From NCBI GenBank assembly GCA_947629015.1, contig CANRCB010000008.1, positions 20,640 through 84,639 on the forward strand: DNA of 64,000 bases. The letters run 5' to 3'. Positions 42,687 through 51,391 of this stretch are shown here, in pieces. The DNA is from an uncultured Gemmiger sp. Lineage in GTDB: Bacteria; Bacillota; Clostridia; Oscillospirales; Ruminococcaceae. The first letter of the stretch is position 1; every line of letters begins with the position of its first letter. The notes beneath the pieces are model-generated. The model did no database searches. It was given only the letters and a program-made list of their open reading frames with translations, and was not told the DNA's origin. The position numbers were made by a program, and so were the translations under genes.

Positions 42687-43880
42687 ATGGCCGACCTCAA
42701 CACCACCCCCGAACTGGACCTCAACGCCCCCGCCGCCCCCAGCCTGACGCTGGAGGCCGAACCCGCGCCCAGCCTGACGCTGGACCCCGCCGCCGGGACC
42801 GCCGAGGAGGCCAAACCCGCCGTGCCCGAAGCGGAGCCCTTCAAGCTGGAGGACACGCCCCTGTCGCCGGAAGAGCAGAAGATGGTGGATGACTTCGCCG
42901 AGAAGATCGACGTGACCAACAGCCAGATGATCCTGCAATACGGCGCCGCCAGCCAGAAAAAGCTCAGCGATTTTTCCGACACGGCGCTCTCCCGCGTCAA
43001 GACCAAGGACATGGGCGAGACCGGCAAGATGCTCACCGACCTCATCGGCGAGCTCAAGGGTTTTGACGCCACCGAGGAGCAGAAGGGCCTGCTGGGGCTG
43101 TTCTTCAAGGGCAAAAACAACGTCGAAACGCTGAAGATGAAGTACGAAAGCGCCGACAAGAACGTAGAGCGCATCAAGGCCCAGCTGGAGGACCACCAGG
43201 TCACCCTGATGAAGGACATCACGATGCTGGACAAAATGTACCAGCTCAACATGGTGTACTTCAAGGAATTGACGATGTACATCCTTGCCGGGCAGAAGCG
43301 CCTCAAGCAGGTGCGCGGGACCACCCTGAAAGAGGCGCAGGACAAGGCCGCCCGCACCCAGCTGCCGGAGGACGCGCAGGCCGCGCGGGATCTGGCCGAT
43401 TTGTGCGACCGGTTCGAGAAAAAGCTGTATGACCTGCAGCTCACCCGCAACATCGCCATCCAGATGGGCCCGCAGATCCGCCTGATCCAGAGCAACGACA
43501 CCATGATGGCGGAAAAGATCCAGACCACCATCGTCAACACCATCCCGCTGTGGAAAAACCAGATGGTGCTGGCGCTGGGCATGGCCCACAGCCGCCAGGC
43601 CATGGAGGCCGAGCGCGCCGTGACCGATACCACCAACGAGCTGCTGCGCAAAAACGCCGAGGCGCTCAAGCAGGGCACCATCGACATCGCGAAGGAATCC
43701 GAGCGCGGCATCGTGGACATCGAGACGCTGCAGCAGACCAACCAGAAGCTCATCGAGACGCTGGACGAGCTCAACAAGATCCGCGCCGACGGCAAGGCCA
43801 AGCGCGCCGCCGCCGAGGAGCAGCTGGGCCGCATCGAGGGCCAGCTGCGCGCCAAATTGCTGGAGCAGCAAAAAGCATAA
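42687..43880 (+). CDS. telA: TelA-family toxic anion resistance protein
   Basis: This 397-aa protein has an acidic, Ala/Pro-rich N-terminus with a repeated PSLTLE/PSLTLD element (residues 13-32) and a long alpha-helical body typical of TelA/KlaA (GKNNVETLKMKYESADKN; IQTTIVNTIPLWKNQMVLAL). TelA proteins give tellurite and lantibiotic tolerance. The start at 42687 follows AAAGGATGG; ATG 42675 is in the same frame. It is co-transcribed with xpaC. Confidence 0.92.
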   Translation: MADLNTTPELDLNAPAAPSLTLEAEPAPSLTLDPAAGTAEEAKPAVPEAEPFKLEDTPLSPEEQKMVDDFAEKIDVTNSQMILQYGAASQKKLSDFSDTALSRVKTKDMGETGKMLTDLIGELKGFDATEEQKGLLGLFFKGKNNVETLKMKYESADKNVERIKAQLEDHQVTLMKDITMLDKMYQLNMVYFKELTMYILAGQKRLKQVRGTTLKEAQDKAARTQLPEDAQAARDLADLCDRFEKKLYDLQLTRNIAIQMGPQIRLIQSNDTMMAEKIQTTIVNTIPLWKNQMVLALGMAHSRQAMEAERAVTDTTNELLRKNAEALKQGTIDIAKESERGIVDIETLQQTNQKLIETLDELNKIRADGKAKRAAAEEQLGRIEGQLRAKLLEQQKA

Positions 43881-43889
43881 ATATGCTTT

Positions 43890-44180
43890 AAGAGGGAGGT
43901 TCGGCTTGGTTGGCTCGCGCGCTTTGCGCGCTCCCCAAGTCGCCTGTGCTGGTTGCGGTGCCCGGCTCGCGCGGCGGCCGCTGAAGCGACCTTGCGCTTG
44001 CCGACCGCTGCCCCTGCTCCGGCTCCCTGTTTCCGCCGCAGGCGGCGGTCGCCTCCGCAGTCCCTTAGATTCCCCTCCGTCGCAAAAATGCCTTGTTCAT
44101 GCCTGAAGGCGACTCACTGCGGCATTTTTGCTCTAGAAGTATCTCCATCGTCGGCGCATGTCCGCCGATGGAGATGGATT
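43890..44180 (+). ncRNA. Candidate structured element, copy B (two conserved hairpins)
   Basis: Stem 1 pairs 44082-44092 with 44121-44131; its loop has TTCATGCCTGAAGGCGACTC. CTCTAG follows. Stem 2 pairs 44141-44150 with 44166-44175 around TCGGCGCATGTCCGC. The loops match copy A (29536-29700) while three stem base pairs are changed on both sides. The 5' part (43890-44080) begins with a TTCGGCTT-GGCT motif shared with copy A, but carries a longer GC-rich insert. The element fills the 344-bp gap between telA and the LemA-like gene. Confidence 0.5.
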
Positions 44181-44224
44181 GAAACAGACGTGATACCCTG
44201 TCTTTGAATCGAGGTGGCCCGCTT

Positions 44225-44860
44225 ATGGCACAGGGACCGCAGGAAACTTTTGAGGCCAAGGCCCCGCAGCGGGAGGCGCTGGGCACGCTGGAAAGCAGGC
44301 TGCCCGCGCCGGCGCGCCGGCGCCCGTTTGCCAACATCGTGCTGGCGCTGGCCGTCGTGCTCAGCGTGTTCGGCATCGGCGGGGCGCGCCTGAAAGGCGC
44401 GCAGGGCGCGGCGCTCGCGCAGTTTACCGCCGCCGATGAGTACGGCCACGGCATCCCGGGGGATCTGAGCACCCAGGCGGACGCCGCCGCCAGCCTCATC
44501 CGGCAGACGGAGAACGTGCTGGGCGAAAGCGACGCGGCCGTCACCGAGGCGCGGCAGGCGCTGGACGCATTCAACGCGGCGCCCACCGGTACGCCGGGCG
44601 CCGCCTATGACGCCAACGTCCGGCTGTACAGTGCCGTCGAGATGCTGTACAACGCCGCCAAGCCCGAAGCGGACGGCACTGCGCTGAAAAACATCGAGGG
44701 CCTGCACGCGGCCTTTGTCTCGGCACAGACCACCATCGACCGCGCCGGCGCGCGGTACAACGAGGCCGCCAAAGCCTACAACAAAACGGCGGCCGCCTTC
44801 CCGGCCAACGTCATCGGCGCTTTATGGGGCGCCGGCGAAGCGCCGCTGTTTGCGTCCTGA
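44225..44860 (+). CDS. LemA-like membrane protein
   Basis: This 211-aa protein starts after GAGGTGG. It has one membrane helix (FANIVLALAVVLSVFGIGG, about residues 37-55) and a helical domain ending ARYNEAAKAYNKTAAAFPAN, then FAS. This matches the C-terminus of LemA proteins. LemA proteins have their helical domain outside the cytoplasm and are commonly paired with TPM-domain proteins, as here. Function unknown. Confidence 0.75.
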   Translation: MAQGPQETFEAKAPQREALGTLESRLPAPARRRPFANIVLALAVVLSVFGIGGARLKGAQGAALAQFTAADEYGHGIPGDLSTQADAAASLIRQTENVLGESDAAVTEARQALDAFNAAPTGTPGAAYDANVRLYSAVEMLYNAAKPEADGTALKNIEGLHAAFVSAQTTIDRAGARYNEAAKAYNKTAAAFPANVIGALWGAGEAPLFAS

Positions 44861-44953
44861 GGTACGGCCGGCGGCACGGCGCGCCACGCCGAAACACACA
44901 CCGGGACCCACCATGACGGTGGACGCCCGCACGCTGCGGTACGGAGTAAAACG

Positions 44954-46000
44954 ATGGAACAACTGACCAAACGCATCCTTGCCCTCGGCGCGGCGCTGGT
45001 GCTGGCGCTGGGCCTGTGCGCCTGCGGCGGCAGCCCCGAAAGCGCCGCCCCCCGCGTGGACAGCGGCGACAGTGCCGTCATCGACGGGGCGGGCGTCCTC
45101 TCGCAGGATACCGAGAACTACGTCACCAACCTTTCGGCCGCCTTGCAGGAGGGCTGCGGCGCGCAGATCGGCGTGTATACGGTGGACTACATCGGCAACA
45201 CGACGATGGAGGAATACGCCTATACCGTCGCCAACGGCTGGGCGCTGGGCGACGCGCAGAAAAAAAACGGCATCCTGCTGCTGCTGGCCGTCGGCGAGGA
45301 CGATTACTGGGCCATGTGCGGCGCGGGGCTGGAGACACAGCTCAGCGCCGCCACGCTGGACAGCCTGCTCCATCGTGAGTTGGAGCCGTCCTGGCTGGAG
45401 GGCGATTACGATACCGGCACGCGCAACACCGTCGCCGCCCTGGCAGAGGAGCTGTGCGGCATCTACGGCCTGACGATGGACATCGACGCCGTCGCCGCGG
45501 GCGGCACGGCCGCCGCGCCGGCACAGCCCGCGCGGCAAGAATCCGGCGGCGGATTTATAACGGTGCTGCTCATCATTTTGGCCATTGTGGTGGTGCTCAT
45601 CATCCTGGGGCAGATCCGGCGCGCGCCGCGCAACCCGCCGCCTCCCCCGCCCCCGCCCGGCGCTTACGGCGGCTATGGCGGCGGGTACTACACCGCGCCC
45701 CGCCGGAGCTCGGGCTTTGGCAGCGGCTTTGCCAGCGGGCTTGGGTTCGGCGTGGGGCAAAGCGTGGGGCGCCGGATGTTCGGCGGCGGCACGCGGCGGC
45801 AGAGCCCGCCCCCGCCGCCCCCGCCGCACGCCGGCGGCAGAAGCGGCGGATTTTCCGCCCCCAGCCGGCCCAGCGCGCCGCGCAGCGGCGGGTTCAGCGG
45901 CGCGGGGCGCCGCACGGGCGGCAGCATCGGCCGTTCGGGCGGGAGCTTCCGCGCGGGCGGCGGCTCCTTCCGCGGCGGCGGCGCGGGGCGCCGCAAGTAA
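44954..46000 (+). CDS. TPM-domain (YgcG-like) lipoprotein
   Basis: This 348-aa protein has a lipoprotein signal (ALVLALGLCACGG, Cys near residue 24) and a TPM domain (VIDGAGVLSQDTENYVTNL; NGILLLLAVGEDDYW). A membrane helix follows at about 197-215, then a low-complexity tail rich in Gly, Ser, Arg and Pro runs. TPM domains occur in membrane-stress and photosystem repair proteins, some with phosphatase activity. The Gly/Ser-rich tail is usual in YgcG. Confidence 0.85.
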   Translation: MEQLTKRILALGAALVLALGLCACGGSPESAAPRVDSGDSAVIDGAGVLSQDTENYVTNLSAALQEGCGAQIGVYTVDYIGNTTMEEYAYTVANGWALGDAQKKNGILLLLAVGEDDYWAMCGAGLETQLSAATLDSLLHRELEPSWLEGDYDTGTRNTVAALAEELCGIYGLTMDIDAVAAGGTAAAPAQPARQESGGGFITVLLIILAIVVVLIILGQIRRAPRNPPPPPPPPGAYGGYGGGYYTAPRRSSGFGSGFASGLGFGVGQSVGRRMFGGGTRRQSPPPPPPPHAGGRSGGFSAPSRPSAPRSGGFSGAGRRTGGSIGRSGGSFRAGGGSFRGGGAGRRK

Positions 46001-46012
46001 AATGGCATGACC

Positions 46013-46046
46013 GGGCCGGCCGGCGCTGCGCAGCACCGGCCGGCCC
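46013..46046 (+). terminator. Terminator between the TPM and MBOAT genes
   Basis: GGGCCGGCCGG (46013-46023) pairs with CCGGCCGGCCC (46036-46046), and TACCGTTTT follows. Confidence 0.65.
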
Positions 46047-46078
46047 TACCGTTTTGTAAGGAAGGCAATGGCAAAGGC

Positions 46079-47494
46079 ATGACGTTTTCCTCGGTACAAT
46101 TCCTGTTCGTGTTTTTCCCGCTGGCGCTGGCCGCGGGCCTGCTGCTGCCGCGCCGCGCGCGCGGGGCGGCGCTGGCCGTGTTCAGCGTGCTGTTCTGTTT
46201 GTGGAGCGGCGCGCGCGGCACGCTGCTGCTCCTCGCCATGGCGCTGTTCAACTGGGGCGCGGGGCTTGTGCTCGCGGCGCGGCGCGGCAAAAAGGGCGGC
46301 CGGGCGCTGCTGGCGGCGGCCCTTGCGGCCGATTTTGCGCCGCTGTGCCTGTGCAAGTACGCCGCCTTTTTTGCCGAAAACGTCAACGCCCTGCTGCCCG
46401 GCCTGCTGCCGGCGGAGGCGCTGCGCTTTGCGCTGCCGCTGGGCGTGAGCTTTTACACCTTCCAGGCCGTGGGGTACTGTGTGGACGTATACCGCGGCGA
46501 TACGCCGCCGGAGCGCAGTTTCCTGCGCTTTTTCCTGTTTTTGGGGTTTTTCGGGCATCTGCCCAGCGGGCCCATCCTGCGCTACGGCCGGCAGGCCGCG
46601 GCGCTGGCGCGGCCGGGCGCGCGCCCCGGCGCGGTGCGCTTTTGTTACGGCGCCAAGCGGTTCATCCTGGGGCTGGCGAAAAAGGCCATCCTGGCCGACC
46701 AGCTGGGCCTTCTCTACGCGCGGGCCACGGCGGCGCCCGCGGCGCAGCTGCCCGGCAGCGTGCTGCTGCTGGGGTACGGCGCGTTCATGCTGCAGCTGTA
46801 CTACGATTTTTCCGGCTACAGCGATATGGCGGTGGGGCTGGGCGTGCTGTTCGGCCTGCCGGTGCCGGAAAATTTTGACTGGCCGTACCTTTCCCAAAGC
46901 ATTGCGGAGTTTTGGCGCCGCTGGCACATCACGCTGGGCACCTGGTTCCGGGATTATGTGTACATCCCGCTGGGCGGCAGCCGCCGCGGCACGGCGCGCA
47001 CCTGCCTGAACCTGCTGGCGGTGTTTTTGCTCACCGGGTTGTGGCACGGCGCCGCGTGGCAGTTCCTCGCGTTCGGGCTGGTGCACGGCATCGCCCGCTG
47101 CGCCGAGTATCTGGCCGGCCCGCGGCTGGAAAAATGCCCCGCGCCGCTGCGCCGCGCCGGCACGCTGGCGGTGGTGTTCGTGGGGTGGGTGTTTTTCGGC
47201 GCACCGGGCTTTGGCGAGGCCGCGGCCGCCTTGTGGGGCATCCTGCGCTGGCAGCCGGGCGCGCCCGGCATGGCCTTTGCCGCTTTCGCGCCGCCCAAGC
47301 TGCTGTGCCTGCTGGCGGCGGGCGCGGCGCTGTGCGGGCCGGTGCAGGCGCTCTGCCCGCGCCTGAAGGCCGCCCTGCAAAGCGAGGAGGCGCCCGGCAT
47401 CCCCATGATGCTCTGCCTGCTGGCGCTGCTGTTTTTCAGCGTGATGCGGCTGACCGCCAACTCCTACAATGGGTTCATCTACGCGCAATTCTGA
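46079..47494 (+). CDS. MBOAT-family O-acyltransferase (AlgI/DltB-like)
   Basis: This 471-aa polytopic protein has the MBOAT signatures FWRRWHITLGTWFRDYVYIP and the catalytic His in LTGLWHGAAWQFL. These enzymes move acyl groups across the membrane onto polysaccharides or teichoic acids. It is paired with the SGNH/AlgJ-like gene 22 bp downstream, the usual two-part O-acetylation unit. The start at 46079 is weakly supported by AAAGGC; the target glycan is not identified. Confidence 0.9.
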   Translation: MTFSSVQFLFVFFPLALAAGLLLPRRARGAALAVFSVLFCLWSGARGTLLLLAMALFNWGAGLVLAARRGKKGGRALLAAALAADFAPLCLCKYAAFFAENVNALLPGLLPAEALRFALPLGVSFYTFQAVGYCVDVYRGDTPPERSFLRFFLFLGFFGHLPSGPILRYGRQAAALARPGARPGAVRFCYGAKRFILGLAKKAILADQLGLLYARATAAPAAQLPGSVLLLGYGAFMLQLYYDFSGYSDMAVGLGVLFGLPVPENFDWPYLSQSIAEFWRRWHITLGTWFRDYVYIPLGGSRRGTARTCLNLLAVFLLTGLWHGAAWQFLAFGLVHGIARCAEYLAGPRLEKCPAPLRRAGTLAVVFVGWVFFGAPGFGEAAAALWGILRWQPGAPGMAFAAFAPPKLLCLLAAGAALCGPVQALCPRLKAALQSEEAPGIPMMLCLLALLFFSVMRLTANSYNGFIYAQF

Positions 47495-47516
47495 CAAAAG
47501 GAAGGGGGCCCCGCCC

Positions 47517-48602
47517 ATGGCGAAGGATACCCGCCCCACCGCCGCGCCGCTGCGCGCGCGGGTGTTCACGGCGCTGTTCTGCGCGCTGGTGGGGCTGCCG
47601 TTTTTGGTGTTCAACCTGTTTTCCAGCCGGCTCTCGCTGGACAACCACGAAAACCGCCTGCTGACCACCCTGCCGCAGGTGCTCGCCAGTGCGCCGAAGG
47701 AGTTCCTGCCCAACCTCAACACCTTTTTGCTGGACAACTCCCCCTTCCGGTACCAGTTCGTGCTGCTGGACGCGGGGCTGGATTACCGGCTGTTCGGCAC
47801 CGTACAAAACGACCAGGTGCTGGCCGGGCGGGACGGCTGGCTGTTCTACAAGGCGGGGCCGGACGCCGCCCGCCCCATGGCGGACTATCAGGGCCTGCCC
47901 GCCCGCAACGACAGCGCGCAAACGCTGGCCGACGCGGCCGCCGCCCTGCAGCGCCTGAGCGATGCGCTGGCCGCGCGCGGCTGCACCCTGGTGCTGGATC
48001 TTGCGCCCGCCAAGGAGCGCGTCTACCGCGAATATATGCCCGCGGGCTACCCCATCGTGGACGAGGCCAACCGCACCGACCGTTTCGCCGCCTATATGGC
48101 CGAAAACACCGCCGTGCCCGTCAACTGGCGGTATGCGCAGCTGCGCGCGCAGGCCCTTGCGGCGCCGGACCTTTTGCTGTACAACAAGACCGATACCCAC
48201 TGGAACGCCGCCGGCGCGCTGCTGGGGCTGGACGGTGTGTTCACGGCGCTGGGGATGCCCACGCTGCCCTTTGCGGAATACCGCTTTGCCGAAGGCGAGC
48301 CCCGCACCGGCGATATGGCCAACGTGGCGGCGCTGTATACGCTGCTGCCCCCCGACGCACAGCCGGTGGCGCAGGATTACGGCGCGCTGTTTGCGCCCGA
48401 CGCGCGCACCGTGGCGGTGTACGGCGATTCCTTCACGTGGTCGTATGTGGAATATCTTTCCCTGCGTTTTGCCGGGGCCACACGGGAGGAACTGGAGGCC
48501 CTTACCCCCGAAGCGCTGGCCGGGGTGCAGGCGGACGTTTTGATTTTGGAAGCGACCGAACGCAACCTGGACCTGCTTTTGGAAGTCCTCGCCCGGTTTT
48601 GA
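47517..48602 (+). CDS. AlgJ/AlgX-like SGNH acetyltransferase partner (DHHW family)
   Basis: This 361-aa protein starts after GAAGGGGG. It has an N-terminal membrane anchor (ALFCALVGLPFLVFNLFSS) and an extracytoplasmic SGNH-type domain with AGRDGWLFY, KTDTHWNAAGA (Asp/His) and VYGDSFTWSYVE (catalytic Ser). It takes acyl groups from the MBOAT protein and places them on an exopolysaccharide or wall glycan. Confidence 0.88.
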   Translation: MAKDTRPTAAPLRARVFTALFCALVGLPFLVFNLFSSRLSLDNHENRLLTTLPQVLASAPKEFLPNLNTFLLDNSPFRYQFVLLDAGLDYRLFGTVQNDQVLAGRDGWLFYKAGPDAARPMADYQGLPARNDSAQTLADAAAALQRLSDALAARGCTLVLDLAPAKERVYREYMPAGYPIVDEANRTDRFAAYMAENTAVPVNWRYAQLRAQALAAPDLLLYNKTDTHWNAAGALLGLDGVFTALGMPTLPFAEYRFAEGEPRTGDMANVAALYTLLPPDAQPVAQDYGALFAPDARTVAVYGDSFTWSYVEYLSLRFAGATREELEALTPEALAGVQADVLILEATERNLDLLLEVLARF

Positions 48603-48626
48603 GCCGCGGCGGGAAAGCAAAAAAAT

Positions 48627-48693
48627 AAAGCCCCCGCATTTTGGGGCCCGGCGGCCGGACGGCCGTGCACGGGGCCACAAATGCGGGGGCTTT
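48627..48693. terminator. Bidirectional terminator with a structured loop
   Basis: AAAGCCCCCGCATTT (48627-48641) pairs exactly with 48679-48693. The 37-nt loop has its own GCGGCC/GGCCGT-type pairing. A- and T-runs flank both sides. It separates the AlgJ-like gene from the convergent cardiolipin synthase gene. Confidence 0.85.
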
Positions 48694-48739
48694 TGCGTTT
48701 GCCTGTTTTTGTGCGGCGCCCGGTTCTGGCGGCGGGTGC

Positions 48740-50296
48740 TCAGCACAGGGGCGCCAGCAGGCGCAGCACGGCGCTGACGAGGGTGCCGGGGATGCTGGTG
48801 CGGCAGTCCGCCAGGGCGACGGGGGCGCTGTGGGCCTCGATATCGGCAAAATCCCGCTCGATGTCGGCAAGGGCCCGGCCGCCGTACAAAAGGGCCGCGC
48901 ACTCAAAATGCAGGTACAGGCTGCGGTAATCGAGGTTGACGGAGCCCACCACGCCGACGCGGTCATCGCACAGCCAGGTCTTGTTGTGCAAAAAGCCCGG
49001 CGTGTAGGTAAAGATCTTGACGCCCGCCTCCAGCAGGGGGGCAAAATAGCTGCGCGTGAGCTGGTAGATCGTCTTTTTGTCCGGGATGCCGGGGGTGTAG
49101 ATGCGCAGATCCACCCCGCGCCGGGCGGCCAGGCGCAGTGCGGTGAGCAGGTCATTGTCCAAAACCAGATACGGCGTGCAGATGGACAGCCGCCGCTGCG
49201 CCTGGTTGATGAGCTCCAGATACACGTTGCGGGCGACGTTCTCGCGGTCCACCGGGCTGTCACAGAACGGCTGGACAAGGCAGTCCGCCTCCGGCACGGC
49301 CAGGCGGGGGCGGAACACGGCGGGGTCCGGCGCCGGCTCGTCGGGGCGGTTGGCGGCCCAAAACTCCAAAAACATGGTGGTGAAGCTCCAGGCCGCGGCG
49401 CCGCGCAGGCGCACGGCACTGTCCCGCCAATGGCCGAACCGCGCGATGCGGTTGATGTATTCGTCGGCCAGGTTGGCGCCGCCGGTAAAGGCGGTGTCAC
49501 CGTCCACCACCACGATCTTACGGTGGTCGCGGTTGTTCATCACCAGGTTGAGCATCGGCACAAAGGGGTTGAAGGGCACCGCGCGGATGCCCTCGGCCTC
49601 CAGCCGGCGCCAGTAATGGTTGGGCAGGCCGGCGGCGCAGCCCGCGTCGTCATAGATGACGCGCACATCCACCCCGGCCGCCGCCTTGCGGCGCAGCACG
49701 TCCAGCACGGCCTGCCACATACTGCCCTGGCTGATGATAAAAAACTCCACAAAGATAAAATGCTCGGCACTCTCCAGCGCGGGCAGAAGGTCGGCAAAAA
49801 AGGCCTCGCCGCCGGCATAGTAGGTGGCCTCGGTCCCGCCGTACAGCGGAAAGCCATTGCGCCGCAGATAGGCGGCGGTGGCCGCCAGGCGCGGGGAGGC
49901 CGCCTGCAAAGCCTGCATCGGCTGCGGCGCCTGCGCGGCGGTGCGCAGCGGCTGTACCGTGCCGACGGCGCGCGCCAGCTTGCGGCGCAGCTTCCACGCG
50001 GGGCGTTTGTCGCCCCACATCAGGTACAAAAGCCCGCCCGGCGCCGGCATGACGATGAACAAAATGATCCAGCTGATCTTGAACTCGGGGGCGGTAGAGT
50101 CCTGCCGGACCAGGACAAAGCACATCACGATGCTCAGCACCAGGCCCGCGCCGTTGAGCCAGCGCGCATAGTCCGCCAGGCGGCTGAAGATGAGCGCGAT
50201 CCACAAAACCTGCGCCAACAGCAGCAGCGCCGTCACGACCGGACGGCTGAACAGCCGCGCGCCGAACTTGCGCAGCCGCTTGCCGACCTTGTCCAT
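48740..50296 (-). CDS. cls: Cardiolipin synthase (phospholipase D family)
   Basis: This 518-aa protein has two N-terminal membrane helices and both HKD motifs: HRKIVVVDGD within NNRDHRKIVVVDGDTAFTGG, and HNKTWLCDD followed by GSVNLDYRS. It condenses two phosphatidylglycerols into cardiolipin at the membrane. The start at 50296 follows AAGGGGGTGG. It is the last clearly bacterial gene before the prophage. Confidence 0.95.
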   Translation of the reverse strand: MDKVGKRLRKFGARLFSRPVVTALLLLAQVLWIALIFSRLADYARWLNGAGLVLSIVMCFVLVRQDSTAPEFKISWIILFIVMPAPGGLLYLMWGDKRPAWKLRRKLARAVGTVQPLRTAAQAPQPMQALQAASPRLAATAAYLRRNGFPLYGGTEATYYAGGEAFFADLLPALESAEHFIFVEFFIISQGSMWQAVLDVLRRKAAAGVDVRVIYDDAGCAAGLPNHYWRRLEAEGIRAVPFNPFVPMLNLVMNNRDHRKIVVVDGDTAFTGGANLADEYINRIARFGHWRDSAVRLRGAAAWSFTTMFLEFWAANRPDEPAPDPAVFRPRLAVPEADCLVQPFCDSPVDRENVARNVYLELINQAQRRLSICTPYLVLDNDLLTALRLAARRGVDLRIYTPGIPDKKTIYQLTRSYFAPLLEAGVKIFTYTPGFLHNKTWLCDDRVGVVGSVNLDYRSLYLHFECAALLYGGRALADIERDFADIEAHSAPVALADCRTSIPGTLVSAVLRLLAPLC

Positions 50297-50337
50297 GCCT
50301 GCCACCCCCTTTGCGCCCCGCGGGTACGCCTGCCTTT

Positions 50338-50366
50338 ATTATAGCAGTATGGCGGGGCGGTTTCAA
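50338..50366 (-). promoter_or_regulatory. Promoter of cls
   Basis: On the minus strand TTGAAA (50361-50366) and TATAAT (50338-50343) are 17 bases apart, 42 bp before the gene. Confidence 0.8.
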
Positions 50367-50402
50367 CCGTGCGGGGGCGGAAAAAAGGGGAAAAAGAAAC
50401 TA

Positions 50403-50431
50403 TTGACAACTATAGGTTGTCACGCTATATT
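50403..50431 (+). promoter_or_regulatory. Promoter at the left edge of the prophage module
   Basis: TTGACA (50403-50408) and TATATT (50426-50431) are 17 bases apart. The short arms TTGACAAC/GGTTGTCA flank an ACTATA spacer around the -35, so a repressor may bind here. It drives the activator gene and lies back to back with the cls promoter. Confidence 0.75.
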
Positions 50432-50483
50432 ATAATACAGGATTCTGTAAAAACGATGCGGCACCGCCGCGGAAGGAGACACC

Positions 50484-50918
50484 ATGGACAAACAGACCGA
50501 ACAGGAAAACCGCCGGCAAAAGGCCGCCTGGCTGGGGCGTTACCGCGCCGCGTTGCGCCGGCAGGACCTTCTTGCGCAGGAATTGGCGCAGCTGCGCGCC
50601 GCGGCGGAACACATCGGCACGCCGCTGCGCACAGTGCCCGGCGGCGCCGCGCCGGGCCCCGACCGCCTGCCGCGCGCGGTGGAGCGGCTGGCCGAGGCGG
50701 AGGAGGCGCTGCAAAACCAGATCGCCGCCTGCCTGCAATGCCGGGCCGAGGTCGCCACCGCGGTGGGCCTTGTGCCCAACCCCCAACAGCAGGAGGTGCT
50801 GCGCCGCCGCTATCTGCTGGGGCAGACCTATGCCGAGATCGCCGACGCGATGGGCCTTGTGGAGCGGCGCATCTTCCAGCTGCACCGCGCCGCGCTGGAG
50901 CAGGTGGCGGCCGAGTGA
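50484..50918 (+). CDS. Phage sigma-70-region-4-like transcription activator
   Basis: This 144-aa protein starts after GGAAGGAG. An N-terminal helical part is followed by a region-4-like helix-turn-helix (QQQEVLRRRYLLGQTYAEIADAMG, then VERRIFQLHRAALEQV). Such ArpU/RinA/DUF1492-type proteins switch on late genes and are typically encoded just before the small terminase, as here. It probably acts on the A/T-rich region downstream. Confidence 0.8.
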   Translation: MDKQTEQENRRQKAAWLGRYRAALRRQDLLAQELAQLRAAAEHIGTPLRTVPGGAAPGPDRLPRAVERLAEAEEALQNQIAACLQCRAEVATAVGLVPNPQQQEVLRRRYLLGQTYAEIADAMGLVERRIFQLHRAALEQVAAE

Positions 50919-50924
50919 ACGGAA

Positions 50925-51000
50925 AACAGTATATTTTCCGGCGGAATATAAACAGATTTCAGTATATTTGCATTGTAATTCCGTAAAACCGGTGCTAAAC
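50925..51000 (+). promoter_or_regulatory. A/T-rich control region before the terminase genes
   Basis: In otherwise GC-rich DNA this stretch has two CAGTATATTT copies (about 50932 and 50962), a GGAAAA/TTTTCC inverted pair and the pair CGGAAT/ATTCCG. It may be the late promoter, the activator site or the packaging site. A hairpin follows at 51072-51105, where CCGCGGGGGCCG pairs with CGGCCCCCGCGG. Confidence 0.45.
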
Positions 51001-51175
51001 TGGTAGCATGCAAAAGCGGGCGGCGCGAAAACGCGCCCGGCAGGGGGGTGTGAAAACAAATACGGATATCCCGCGGGGGCCGCAGACACAGCCGGCCCCC
51101 GCGGCGTTTGGCGGCGGGCCCCCGGGGCAGGGGGCGCCGCTTTTTTTGCGGCTGTATGGGGGAAGGGGGAGTTGT

Positions 51176-51391
51176 ATGCGCAAGATCGAGGCGGAACGGG
51201 TGCTGGATGAGCTGGCGGAGATCGCCTTTGCCCAGCCCGGCGAGGAGGGCGGCCCGCCCGTCAAGGTGGCGGACAAGCTGCGCGCGCTGGAGCTGCTGTA
51301 CAAGCATCTGGGCCTGGGCGAAAGCGCCGGCGTGCCGGCGGTGACGGTCATCGACGACCTGGCGCCGCAGGGGGAGGAGGTGGTGCCATGA
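51176..51391 (+). CDS. terS: Short small terminase subunit
   Basis: This 71-aa protein starts after GGAAGGGGG. VADKLRALELLYKHLGLGES matches the C-terminal half of Terminase_2-type small subunits. The N-terminal helix-turn-helix that recognises phage DNA is absent and I do not find it upstream in any frame. It overlaps terL by four bases. It would assemble with the large terminase for DNA packaging. Confidence 0.65.
   Translation: MRKIEAERVLDELAEIAFAQPGEEGGPPVKVADKLRALELLYKHLGLGESAGVPAVTVIDDLAPQGEEVVP

Noticed and set aside
48641..48678. Separate small RNA inside the terminator loop
   Set aside because: The inner pairing is short and best explained as part of the terminator.
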